Source: DATAFF01 sp963744915
GTDB taxonomy: Bacteria > Pseudomonadota > Alphaproteobacteria > Rhizobiales > Aestuariivirgaceae
NCBI GenBank assembly: GCA_963744915.1
Contig: CAVUUY010000009.1
Location: 410,314-474,313 of the forward strand
DNA: 64,000 nucleotides
Direction: 5' to 3'
The notes under the pieces were generated by a model. That model had not been told where the DNA came from. It saw nothing but the letters and a program-made list of their open reading frames with translations, and did no database searches. The translations under genes and the position numbers were made by a program. The first letter of the stretch is position 1. Every line of letters starts with the position of its first letter. Shown here in pieces: positions 18,565 through 26,772 of the stretch.

Positions 18565-20289
18565 ATGGACGCCAAGTCGTCGCTCAAGCAGAAGCTGCCC
18601 AGCCGGCATGTTACGGAAGGACCGCAGCGCGCTCCGCACCGCTCCTATTACTACGCGATGGGGCTGACGCGCGAGCAGATTCATCAGCCCTTCGTCGGCG
18701 TCGCGACCTGCTGGAACGAAGCGGCTCCGTGCAACATCTCGCTGATGCGCCAGGCGCAGGCGGTCAAGAAGGGCGTCGCAGCCGCCAGGGGAACGCCGCG
18801 CGAATTCTGCACGATCACCGTGACCGACGGCATCGCCATGGGCCACCAGGGCATGAAGGCGTCGCTGGCATCGCGCGAGGTGATCGCCGATTCAGTCGAG
18901 CTGACGATGCGCGGCCATTGCTATGACGCGCTGGTGGGCCTGGCGGGCTGCGACAAGTCATTGCCCGGGATGATGATGGCCATGTGCCGTCTCAATGTCC
19001 CGTCGATCTTCATCTATGGCGGCTCGATCCTGCCGGGGACCTTCCGGGGCCGGCCGGTCACCGTGCAGGACGTGTTCGAGGCGGTTGGCCGTCACTCGGT
19101 CGGCGCCATGTCCGAGGGAGATCTCGACGAGCTCGAGCAGGTGGCCTGTCCGTCGGCGGGCGCCTGCGGGGCGCAGTTCACCGCCAACACCATGGCCACC
19201 GTGTCGGAGGCGATCGGTCTTGCCTTGCCCTATTCCGCCGGTGCGCCGGCGCCCTACGAGCTGCGCGACCGCTTCTCGATGGCAGCGGGCGAGCAGGTCA
19301 TGGAACTGGTTCGCCAGAATATCCGCCCGCGCGACATCGTGACCCGCAAGGCGCTCGAGAACGCGGCGGTGGTGGTGGCAGCTTCAGGTGGCTCGACCAA
19401 TGCCGCGCTGCATCTGCCGGCGATCGCGCATGAATGCGGCATTGCCTTCGATCTGTTCGATGTCGCCGAGATATTTCGCCGCACCCCCTACATCGCCGAT
19501 CTGAAGCCGGCCGGCCGATATGTCGCCAAGGATCTGTTCGAGGCCGGGGGGATCCCGCTCTTGATGAAGACCCTGCTCGACCATGGCTTCCTCGATGGCG
19601 ACTGCCTGACGGTGACGGGAAGAACCATCGCCGACAACATGCGCAGCGTCGCGTGGAACGAAGAGCAGGACGTGGTGCATCCGGCCAACCGGCCGCTCAG
19701 CCATACCGGCGGGGTGGTGGGGCTGTCGGGCAATCTGGCGCCGGACGGGGCGATCGTGAAGGTCGCCGGCATGAAGAACCTGAAATTCACCGGGCCGGCC
19801 CGTTGCTTCGACAGCGAGGAGGCTTGTTTCGAGGCTGTCACCAAGAAACGCTATCAGGAAGGCGAGGTTCTGGTGATCCGCTATGAGGGACCGCGCGGTG
19901 GTCCTGGAATGCGCGAGATGCTGGCCACCACGGCTGCCCTTTACGGCCAGGGCATGGGAGACAAGGTGGCGTTGATTACCGATGGCCGGTTTTCAGGTGC
20001 GACACGGGGTTTCTGCATCGGTCATGTCGGTCCGGAGGCAGCGGTGGGAGGCCCGATCGGGCTTCTGCGCGACGGCGATTTGATCGAGATCGATGCCGAG
20101 AAGGGCACGCTGGCGGTTCGCCTCAGCGATCGCGAGCTGGCGGATCGGCGAAAGGATTGGCAACCGCGCGACCATGGCTACGGCTCTGGCGCAATCTGGA
20201 AATTCGCCCGCGATGTCGGGCCAGCACGGTTCGGCGCCGTGACCCACCCTGGAGGTCAAGGTGAGAGTGTGTGTTATGCGGACATATAG
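18565..20289 (+). CDS. ilvD: Dihydroxy-acid dehydratase
   Basis: This 574-residue enzyme dehydrates dihydroxy-isovalerate and dihydroxy-methylvalerate in valine and isoleucine synthesis. Iron-sulfur ligands are expected at C56 (WNEAAPCN), C129 (AGCDKSLPG) and C201 (SAGACGAQF). The IlvD/Edd signature TDGRFSGATRGFCIGHVGPE is present. The length matches the shorter alphaproteobacterial type. IlvD and Edd are related; the CDKSLPGM and FCIGHV blocks favour IlvD. The next gene starts 14 bases later. Confidence 0.93.
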   Translation: MDAKSSLKQKLPSRHVTEGPQRAPHRSYYYAMGLTREQIHQPFVGVATCWNEAAPCNISLMRQAQAVKKGVAAARGTPREFCTITVTDGIAMGHQGMKASLASREVIADSVELTMRGHCYDALVGLAGCDKSLPGMMMAMCRLNVPSIFIYGGSILPGTFRGRPVTVQDVFEAVGRHSVGAMSEGDLDELEQVACPSAGACGAQFTANTMATVSEAIGLALPYSAGAPAPYELRDRFSMAAGEQVMELVRQNIRPRDIVTRKALENAAVVVAASGGSTNAALHLPAIAHECGIAFDLFDVAEIFRRTPYIADLKPAGRYVAKDLFEAGGIPLLMKTLLDHGFLDGDCLTVTGRTIADNMRSVAWNEEQDVVHPANRPLSHTGGVVGLSGNLAPDGAIVKVAGMKNLKFTGPARCFDSEEACFEAVTKKRYQEGEVLVIRYEGPRGGPGMREMLATTAALYGQGMGDKVALITDGRFSGATRGFCIGHVGPEAAVGGPIGLLRDGDLIEIDAEKGTLAVRLSDRELADRRKDWQPRDHGYGSGAIWKFARDVGPARFGAVTHPGGQGESVCYADI

Positions 20290-20302
20290 GAAAGACTGCC
20301 AG

Positions 20303-21190
20303 ATGAGAGGGGTAAGTCGAATCCTGCTTGCTCTTGCCTTGCTGGGCGGAACGGCAGCATTCAGCCTCAGCCCGGCGGCGGCCCAGGAGAATGACGAATT
20401 CGGCTCGCCGTTCTATTCCTTCGTGCCGGCCAAGCCTGACTCCGAGCTGCCGAAGCTCGGCGATGTGTCGCTGTGGCGCGACGACATGAAGCTGGCGAAG
20501 CAGGCCTATGGCGAGGGCAATTATGTGCAGGCCCGCGATCATCTCGAAAAGGCATCGAATTCGGGAAATCTGATTGCCACCTGGTATCTCGGCGACATGT
20601 ACCGCACCGGCAAGGGTGTTCAGCCCGATGTCGGCAGGTCGTTCAGCTATTACCGGCAGGTGGCGCTGGCCTACGATTCCGAGCAGCCCAATCGCAAGCT
20701 GATGCGCATCACCGTCGATGCGCTGGTCAGGGTGGCCGACATCTATCGCGACGGGGCGCCGAACTTCGGCATCCACAAGGATCCGGTGCGCGCCTACAAT
20801 CTCTATTCGACGGCGGCCGGCCATGGTCACCCGGCGGCGATCTATGCGATCGGCGTGATGTATCTCAAGGGGCAGGGCGTCAAGAAGATGCCCGACCAGG
20901 GGATACGCTGGCTGATGCGGGCGGCGCGCAAGCGCTATGCGCCGGCCGAGGCAATGCTGGGCGACCTGCATTATGACGGAATCGATGTGAAGCAGGACAA
21001 GGCCAAGGCGGTGATGTGGTACACGCTGGCCCGCCAGACGGCGCGGCCGGATGCCTACCCGCAGATCATCTCGCGCTTCGGCACGCTGCTCGACGAGGTC
21101 TCCGATGAGGAACGGTCCTCGGGCGAGGCGCTGGCGGTGCAGTGGTCGGAGCAGTATCCGGCGGAAGAAACGCCGGCGAGCGACGAATAG
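20303..21190 (+). CDS. Secreted Sel1-repeat (TPR-like) protein
   Basis: This 295-residue protein has a signal peptide (ILLALALLGGTAAFSLSPAAAQ) and several Sel1-type repeats: ATWYLGDMYRTGKGVQPDVG, AAIYAIGVMYLKGQGVKKMP and APAEAMLGDLHYDGIDVKQD. Sel1 repeats form helical scaffolds for protein binding; the partner is unknown. The open frame starts at 20261, but the ATG at 20303 has an AGGA ribosome binding site and gives a clean signal peptide. It may be cotranscribed with ilvD. Confidence 0.85.
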   Translation: MRGVSRILLALALLGGTAAFSLSPAAAQENDEFGSPFYSFVPAKPDSELPKLGDVSLWRDDMKLAKQAYGEGNYVQARDHLEKASNSGNLIATWYLGDMYRTGKGVQPDVGRSFSYYRQVALAYDSEQPNRKLMRITVDALVRVADIYRDGAPNFGIHKDPVRAYNLYSTAAGHGHPAAIYAIGVMYLKGQGVKKMPDQGIRWLMRAARKRYAPAEAMLGDLHYDGIDVKQDKAKAVMWYTLARQTARPDAYPQIISRFGTLLDEVSDEERSSGEALAVQWSEQYPAEETPASDE

Positions 21191-21225
21191 GAGTGGGTGG
21201 GCAAAGGCAATAGACCCCCATTTCC

Positions 21226-21251
21226 CTTCTCCCCGTGCTGACGGGGAGAAG
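21226..21251. repeat. REP-type palindrome / possible terminator
   Basis: CTTCTCCCCG (21226-21235) and CGGGGAGAAG (21242-21251) form a perfect 10-base-pair stem with a 6-base loop, 35 bases after the Sel1 gene. A second, larger palindrome of the same sequence type lies at 21397-21412 and 22569-22584, split by the insertion sequence. Two copies in 200 bases point to a dispersed REP element of the kind found between rhizobial genes. Confidence 0.7.
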
Positions 21252-21412
21252 TTGCCCCGCAGCGGCGGATCAGGGGTCTTTCTCGCCAAGCCGAAATCTT
21301 CGAGAAATCCTGTATCTTTTACGAGCGAGAAGTCATCCATACTTCACGAGGGGTAATTGAAGTTGGCAAAGAAGCCCCTCATCCGGCCTCCGGCCACCTT
21401 CTCCCCGCTCGC

Positions 21413-22568
21413 GAGACCTCTGCAAAATTAGACGGTCGGATTGGGACATGATTCAATGGTCTGGTCAGATGCGGGGATTCGCCATGAGCCAGACGAGCTT
21501 TGTCGAGCTGTTGATCGGGAACGGCATTGGTCGCAACGCCCGGTTGGAGAAGATCGCGCAATTGCTTGATTGGTCGCGTCTTCAGACATTGGTGGAGCAG
21601 GTTCGCCCCGGCGACACCGGGCGTCCGCCCTATCCGCCATTGGCGATGTTCAAAGCACTGCTGTTGCAGCAGTGGTACGGGCTTTCCGACCCGGGACTTG
21701 AGGAGGCCTTGCTCGATCGGGTTTCGTTCCGACGGTTTTGCGGCTTATCGCTGGAGGGGGCAACGCCGGACGAGACCACCCTTTGCCGGTTCCGCAACGA
21801 TCTGAAGGCTTCAGGGCTTGGCGAGCCGCTGTTTGCCGAGGTGTCACGGCAGTTTGAGGCAGCCGGCCTGACGCTCAGGAGCGGCACCCTGATCGATGCC
21901 ACATTGGTGGAGAGCGCGGTGCGCTCGCCAGCTCCGGGAACGACAGCCAAAGGCGAGGAGAGCCGCTCGCCGCATGATGGGGATGCCAACTGGACCCGGC
22001 AAGGTCAAAGCCGCCGGCTGTTCTTCGGCTACAAGGTGCATGTCGGTGTCGATCTCGGCTCCGGCCTGATCCGCAGCCGTCTGGTGACGCCAGCCAAGAC
22101 CTATGAGAGCGAGGTTGCCGATCAGCTCATCATCGGCGATGAGGCGGCCGTCTATGCCGACAAGGCCTATGAGAAGAAGACCCGGCGGGCAGCATTGAAG
22201 GCGCGTGGCATCAAGGACCGCATCCAGCATCGCCGCCACAAATATCAACGGCAGTTGCCGTACTGGCAAACCGTCCGCAACCGCTTGATCGGCCGGCTAC
22301 GCAGTGGCGTCGAGCGGACTTTCGCGATGCTCAAATGCGGCTATGGGCTGCGGCGCATGCGCTACCGCGGCTTGTCCGCCAATCGCTTCCACTTCGACCT
22401 GGTCGCCATCGCCTACAATCTCAGAAGGGCTGCCGCCATCACGCCCTAACCATGACAATACGTACCCCGGGCAGCCTCGCTAAACTGGGCTCTCCCGGCC
22501 ACCTCACCCATATCACCGGCCCAAAACCGAACTTCTCGCCTGCCGTCGAGTTCTTTCGCAGAGGTCTC
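21413..22568 (+). mobile_element. IS5-family-like insertion sequence
   Basis: The element is about 1156 bases. The left end GAGACCTCTGCAAAA is matched at the right end by the reverse complement GAGACCTCTGCGAAA; the first 11 bases are identical. GCTCGC flanks both ends, so the target duplication is 2 to 6 bases, exact size ambiguous because the target is itself a palindrome. The two flanks rejoin into one near-perfect palindrome, showing the insertion point. One transposase gene fills the element, and it appears intact. Confidence 0.88.
21484..22449 (+). CDS. IS5-family transposase (DDE)
   Basis: This 321-residue transposase begins MSQTSFVELLIG. The N-terminal domain includes RPPYPPLAMFKALLLQQWYG (near 40-60), and the catalytic part has acidic residues in GTLIDATLV, VYADKAYEKK and SGVERTFAMLK, which fit the DDE triad. 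An in-frame start at 21448 would add 12 residues; the ATG at 21484 is the likely one. No frameshift or stop, so the element may still be active. Confidence 0.9.
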   Translation: MSQTSFVELLIGNGIGRNARLEKIAQLLDWSRLQTLVEQVRPGDTGRPPYPPLAMFKALLLQQWYGLSDPGLEEALLDRVSFRRFCGLSLEGATPDETTLCRFRNDLKASGLGEPLFAEVSRQFEAAGLTLRSGTLIDATLVESAVRSPAPGTTAKGEESRSPHDGDANWTRQGQSRRLFFGYKVHVGVDLGSGLIRSRLVTPAKTYESEVADQLIIGDEAAVYADKAYEKKTRRAALKARGIKDRIQHRRHKYQRQLPYWQTVRNRLIGRLRSGVERTFAMLKCGYGLRRMRYRGLSANRFHFDLVAIAYNLRRAAAITP

Positions 22569-22618
22569 GCTCGCGGGGAGAAGGGAAAAGGAGGGTACTA
22601 CTCACGACTGATCTTTGC

Positions 22619-23404
22619 TCAAATATCCAGCTCGGCGACCACGGGCACATGGTCGGATGGCTTGTCCCAGCCGCGGACATGCTTGTCGATGCGGATCGCG
22701 CCGAGACGATCGACGGCTTGGGGCGACATGACCTGGTGGTCGATGCGAATGCCGATGTTCCGCTGCCAGGCGCCGGCCTGATAGTCCCAGAAGGTGTAGC
22801 TCGGCTCGTCGGGATGGAGCAGGCGCACTGCATCGGTGAGGCCGAGATTGAGGAGGGTGCGGTAGCGGGCGCGGGTCTCCGGCTGGAACAGCGCATCGTT
22901 GACCCAGAGCTCCGGCCGCCTGACGTCGAACGGCGTCGGGATGACATTGAAGTCGCCGGCCAGGATGAAGGCTTCCTCGTCGGCGAGCAGCTCGCCCGCC
23001 CGCGCCGTCAGGCGGTCCATCCAGTCAAGCTTGTAGGCGAATTTGTCGGTGCCGATGGGATTGCCGTTGGGCAGATAGAGGCAGGCGATACGGACGACGC
23101 CTCGGTCGCCCGGCACCACCACTTCCATATAGCGCGAATGCTGATCCGAATCGCCGCCGCCGGGCAGGCGCCGGGTGACGTCCTCGAGCGGCCGCTTGGA
23201 GAGAACCGCGACGCCATTGAAGCCCTTCTGGCCATGCACGGCAACGTTGTAGCCGAGCTCCTCGAGCGGCTCGCCGGGGAACGCCTCGTCCTCGCATTTG
23301 ATTTCCTGGAGGCAGCAGACATCGGGCGTCGCCTCCTTCAGCCATCGCACGAGATTGGCCAGGCGCGCCTTGACGCCGTTGATGTTCCAGGTGGCGATCA
23401 ACAT
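22619..23404 (-). CDS. xthA: Exodeoxyribonuclease III (AP endonuclease)
   Basis: This 261-residue protein begins MLIATWNINGVKARLANLV and has LQEIKCEDEAFP (catalytic Glu), GDFNVIPTPFDV and the closing SDHVPVVAEL with catalytic Asp-His. It cleaves 5' of abasic sites and trims 3' ends in base excision repair. The genes erpA and xthA run together on the minus strand with a six-base gap, in an order common in Rhizobiales. Its 3' end lies 50 bases from the IS. Confidence 0.95.
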   Translation of the reverse strand: MLIATWNINGVKARLANLVRWLKEATPDVCCLQEIKCEDEAFPGEPLEELGYNVAVHGQKGFNGVAVLSKRPLEDVTRRLPGGGDSDQHSRYMEVVVPGDRGVVRIACLYLPNGNPIGTDKFAYKLDWMDRLTARAGELLADEEAFILAGDFNVIPTPFDVRRPELWVNDALFQPETRARYRTLLNLGLTDAVRLLHPDEPSYTFWDYQAGAWQRNIGIRIDHQVMSPQAVDRLGAIRIDKHVRGWDKPSDHVPVVAELDI

Positions 23405-23410
23405 TATGCG

Positions 23411-23740
23411 CTAGATCGAGAAAGACGTGCCGCAGCCGCAGGAGGTGGTGGCGTTGGGATTGTTGACCTTGAAGGATGCGCCGATCAACCCGTCCTCGAA
23501 ATCGATCTCGGAGCCGAGGAGGTAGACGAGGGATACGGAATCGATCAAAACGATTGCACCGTCGCGTTCAATTGCAAGGTCATCCTCCATGGCGGCGTCG
23601 GCCAGGGCGAAATCATACTGGAATCCCGAGCAGCCGCCGCCGAGCACTGACAGGCGCAGGGCGGTTTTGCTGCCTGTTTCGACGGCGATCTCGCGGATTC
23701 GCTCGGCGGCGCGGGCGGTCAGGGTGACGGAGTTCGACAT
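23411..23740 (-). CDS. erpA: Iron-sulfur cluster insertion protein ErpA (HesB/IscA family)
   Basis: This 109-residue A-type carrier has three conserved cysteines: GGGCSGFQY and TSCGCGTSF. It delivers Fe-S clusters to apo-proteins. The open frame extends to 23803, but the upstream part covers the promoter, and MSNSVTLTARAAERI at 23740 is the family start. The neighbour dgt-like gene is divergent. Confidence 0.92.
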   Translation of the reverse strand: MSNSVTLTARAAERIREIAVETGSKTALRLSVLGGGCSGFQYDFALADAAMEDDLAIERDGAIVLIDSVSLVYLLGSEIDFEDGLIGASFKVNNPNATTSCGCGTSFSI

Positions 23741-23781
23741 TGCAGCTTGGACCAGCGGCCTCGACAATGGTTCTCGGCACC

Positions 23782-23810
23782 TATGTCGGGTACACCACCG
23801 CATTTGTCAA
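23782..23810 (-). promoter_or_regulatory. Promoter of erpA-xthA
   Basis: On the minus strand TTGACA (23805-23810) and GACATA (23782-23787) are spaced by 17 bases, a strong vegetative-type promoter. It faces erpA, whose start is 41 bases downstream. It overlaps the extended reading frame of the divergent HD-domain gene, which is why I place that gene's start at 23828 and not 23747. Confidence 0.65.
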
Positions 23811-23827
23811 TCGGGGCGGACCGGGTG

Positions 23828-24988
23828 ATGCGGGCCGAGCTCGCCCCCTATGCCAGCGCCGCCGGCGCCTCGCAGGGGCGGCTCGTGCCGGAGCCCGAGA
23901 CGGCGTCGCGGACCCCTTTCCAGCGCGACCGCGACCGCATCATCCATTCGGCCGCGTTCCGCCGGCTCAAGCACAAGACCCAGGTGTTCGTCTATCATGA
24001 GGGCGATCATTATCGCACGCGGCTGACGCACAGTCTCGAAGTGGCGCAGATTGCCCGCTCGATCGCCCGCATGCTCGGGCTCGACGAGGACCTGACCGAG
24101 GCCATCGCGCTCGCCCATGATCTCGGCCACACGCCGTTCGGCCATGCCGGGGAGCAGGAGCTCGATCGGTTGATGGCGCCCTATGGCGGATTCGACCACA
24201 ATTCCCAGACGCTCAGGATCGTGACCCGGCTCGAGCGACGCTATGCCGCCTTCGACGGGCTCAATCTCACCTTCGAGACGCTCGAGGGCCTGATCAAGCA
24301 CAACGGGCCCATCGACGGCGGCACCTCGACGGCGGTGCTCGAGCTCGTCGCCATTCTCGGCCTCGATCCTTTGAGCCATGCGCCGGCAGAGGCGCAGGCG
24401 GCGGCGATCGCCGACGACATTGCCTATAATGCGCATGACATCGATGACGGCCTCAGGGCGCAGCTCTTCGCCGTCATCGATCTCGGCGACGTGCCGCTTG
24501 CCGGCGAAGCGCTGAGCGAGGTGCTGAAGACCTGGCCGCGACTCGATCGGGCGCGAATCATTCATGAAACGGTGCGGCGGGTCATCTCGTGGATGATCGG
24601 CGATGTCGTCGCCGAGACGAAGCGGCGGCTCAAGCGCCAGCCGATGGCGGGTCCCGACGCGGTGCGGCAGCGCGGCGAGCGGCTGGTCTGCTTCTCGGCG
24701 CAGATGCAGGAGAAGAACCGGGCGCTGCAGGCATTCCTGTCGACGCGCATGTACCGCCATGAAAAGGTGGTGGACATCATGGGACGGGCGCAGCGGGTGG
24801 TGCGCGATCTGTTCGAGGCCTATGTCAAGGATCCCCTGCTGCTGCCGCCGGGATGGATCGAGGAAGGCACTGCCGACATCGCCAGCAATTATCCTCGCCA
24901 GGTCTGTGATTTCATCGCCGGAATGACCGATCGTTATGCGTTGGATCAACACAAGCGGCTGTTTGACCTCGATCCGCTTTTCCGCTAA
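23828..24988 (+). CDS. dGTP triphosphohydrolase-like HD-domain protein
   Basis: This 386-residue protein contains RTPFQRDRDRIIHSAAFRRL and the HD metal motif in HSLEVAQIARSIA and LAHDLGHTPFGH, as in the deoxyguanosinetriphosphate triphosphohydrolase-like family. It would hydrolyse dNTPs to nucleosides and triphosphate; true substrate range varies. I chose the ATG at 23828, giving the usual short N-terminus before GRLVPEPE. argS follows after 23 bases, as is common in this order. Confidence 0.9.
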   Translation: MRAELAPYASAAGASQGRLVPEPETASRTPFQRDRDRIIHSAAFRRLKHKTQVFVYHEGDHYRTRLTHSLEVAQIARSIARMLGLDEDLTEAIALAHDLGHTPFGHAGEQELDRLMAPYGGFDHNSQTLRIVTRLERRYAAFDGLNLTFETLEGLIKHNGPIDGGTSTAVLELVAILGLDPLSHAPAEAQAAAIADDIAYNAHDIDDGLRAQLFAVIDLGDVPLAGEALSEVLKTWPRLDRARIIHETVRRVISWMIGDVVAETKRRLKRQPMAGPDAVRQRGERLVCFSAQMQEKNRALQAFLSTRMYRHEKVVDIMGRAQRVVRDLFEAYVKDPLLLPPGWIEEGTADIASNYPRQVCDFIAGMTDRYALDQHKRLFDLDPLFR

Positions 24989-25011
24989 CGCCGGATCAGT
25001 CGGAGACGTGC

Positions 25012-26757
25012 ATGGACCTGTTCAAGAAGTTCCACGAAAGATCAGTGGCCGCCAGCGCCGCGGTCGTCCATCGCGTTGCCCCTTCGGTGGTGCTCGATCT
25101 CACCAGGCTCGCCGTCCAGGTGCCGCGCCATCGCGAGCATGGCGAGATGGCGAACAACGCGCCCTTCATCGTGGCGCCGCAGGCCGGGATGACGCCGGCA
25201 GCGTTTGCCGAGGCGTTCATCGCGGAATTTGCCGGCGATCCCGATTTCACGGTTTCCTTTGCCAAGCCGGGCTTCATCAACGCCAGGCTGTCGGCGAAGG
25301 CGTTGCAGGGCGTGGTCGGCGACGTGCTGCGGGAGGGCGAGGATTTCGGCCGGTCCGACATGGGCCGGGGGGAGCGCGTCAATGTCGAATATGTTTCGGC
25401 CAACCCGACGGGGCCGCTGCATGTCGGCCATTGCCGCGGCGCGGTGTTCGGGGATGCGCTGGCCAATCTTCTCGCCAAGATGGGCTTCGCCGTGGCGCGC
25501 GAATATTACGTCAATGATGCCGGGGCCCAGATCGATGTCCTGGCCCGCTCGGCCTATCTGCGCTACCGCGAGGCGGCGGGGGAAACCATCGCCGAGATTC
25601 CGGCCGGGCTCTATCCAGGCGCGTATCTGAAGCCGGTGGGCCAGGCGCTGTTCGAGCGCCATGGCGCCTCGCTTGTCGCCATGCCGGAAGCGGAATGGCT
25701 GCCGCTGGTGCGGTCGGTCGCGGTGGCGATGATGCTCGACCTCATCAAGGACGACCTCGCGGCGCTCGGCATTCATCACGAAGTGTTCGTGTCGGAGGCA
25801 GCGCTTCACCGCGACAAGGCGGTCGGCGCGGCGATCGCCGATCTGAAGCAGCAGGGCCTCGTCTATCAGGGCCGGCTGCCGCCGCCGAAGGGGCAGCCGC
25901 CGGAGGATTGGGAAGATCGCGAGCAGCTGCTGTTCCGCGCCTCCGCATTCGGCGACGACATCGACCGGCCGCTCGTCAAGTCGGATGGGAGCTACACCTA
26001 TTTCGCCTCGGATGTCGCTTACGCGCGCGACAAGCTGGCCCGCGGCTTCGCTCAGCTCATCTATGTGCTCGGCGCCGACCATGGCGGTTATGTCAAGCGC
26101 CTGCAGGCGCTTGTCGGGGCGCTGTCGCAGAACCGTGTGGTGTGCGACGTCAGGCTGACGCAGCTCGTCAAGCTGTTCCGCGGCGGTGAGCCGGTGCGCA
26201 TGTCGAAGCGGGCGGGCGAGTTCGTGACGGTGCGCGATGTCGTCAATGAAGTCGGGGCCGACGTGGTCCGCTTCATCATGCTCTACCGCAAGAATGATGC
26301 GCCGCTCGACTTCGACTTCGTGAAGGTCACCGAGCAGTCGCGCGACAACCCGGTGTTCTACGTGCAGTACGCGCATGCCCGAATCTGCTCGGTGTTCCGC
26401 AATGCGGAGGTCGAACTGGGTGAGTCGATCGCGAGCAATTCTCTCGCTTCGGCGGACCTGTCGCTGCTGTCCGAGGAGCCGGTGCTGGAAGTTATCCGCA
26501 GGTTGTCCGAATATCCACGCGTCCTCGAGCAGGCGGCCGCCGCTCACGAGCCTCACAGGGTGGCTTTCTACCTCTTTGAATTGGCAAGTGAATTTCACGC
26601 ACTTTGGAACGCGGGCGTAAAGTCGCCTCATTTGAGATTTATCTCGAAGAGGGATCGACCAGTTACCTTTGCGCGGCTCGCATTTCTGAGTGCAACTCGT
26701 TATGCTCTCGCCAGCGGCCTTAAGGTCCTCGGCGTGAGGCCCGTCGACGTTATGTAG
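25012..26757 (+). CDS. argS: Arginyl-tRNA synthetase
   Basis: This 581-residue class I synthetase has the HIGH-like motif SANPTGPLHVGHCRGAV (near residue 128) and the KMSKS-like VRMSKRAGEF (near residue 400). It ends with the DALR anticodon-binding domain. The final 30 codons use more AT-rich codons than the rest but run to the expected end. The large SPOR protein follows after 15 bases. Confidence 0.97.
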   Translation: MDLFKKFHERSVAASAAVVHRVAPSVVLDLTRLAVQVPRHREHGEMANNAPFIVAPQAGMTPAAFAEAFIAEFAGDPDFTVSFAKPGFINARLSAKALQGVVGDVLREGEDFGRSDMGRGERVNVEYVSANPTGPLHVGHCRGAVFGDALANLLAKMGFAVAREYYVNDAGAQIDVLARSAYLRYREAAGETIAEIPAGLYPGAYLKPVGQALFERHGASLVAMPEAEWLPLVRSVAVAMMLDLIKDDLAALGIHHEVFVSEAALHRDKAVGAAIADLKQQGLVYQGRLPPPKGQPPEDWEDREQLLFRASAFGDDIDRPLVKSDGSYTYFASDVAYARDKLARGFAQLIYVLGADHGGYVKRLQALVGALSQNRVVCDVRLTQLVKLFRGGEPVRMSKRAGEFVTVRDVVNEVGADVVRFIMLYRKNDAPLDFDFVKVTEQSRDNPVFYVQYAHARICSVFRNAEVELGESIASNSLASADLSLLSEEPVLEVIRRLSEYPRVLEQAAAAHEPHRVAFYLFELASEFHALWNAGVKSPHLRFISKRDRPVTFARLAFLSATRYALASGLKVLGVRPVDVM

Positions 26758-26772
26758 GGGAAGACCGGGTAG

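Noticed and set aside
18287..18667. 126-residue frame overlapping the start of ilvD
   Set aside because: It runs into ilvD in another frame, has no ribosome binding site and no family similarity; the stretch is better described as a leader.
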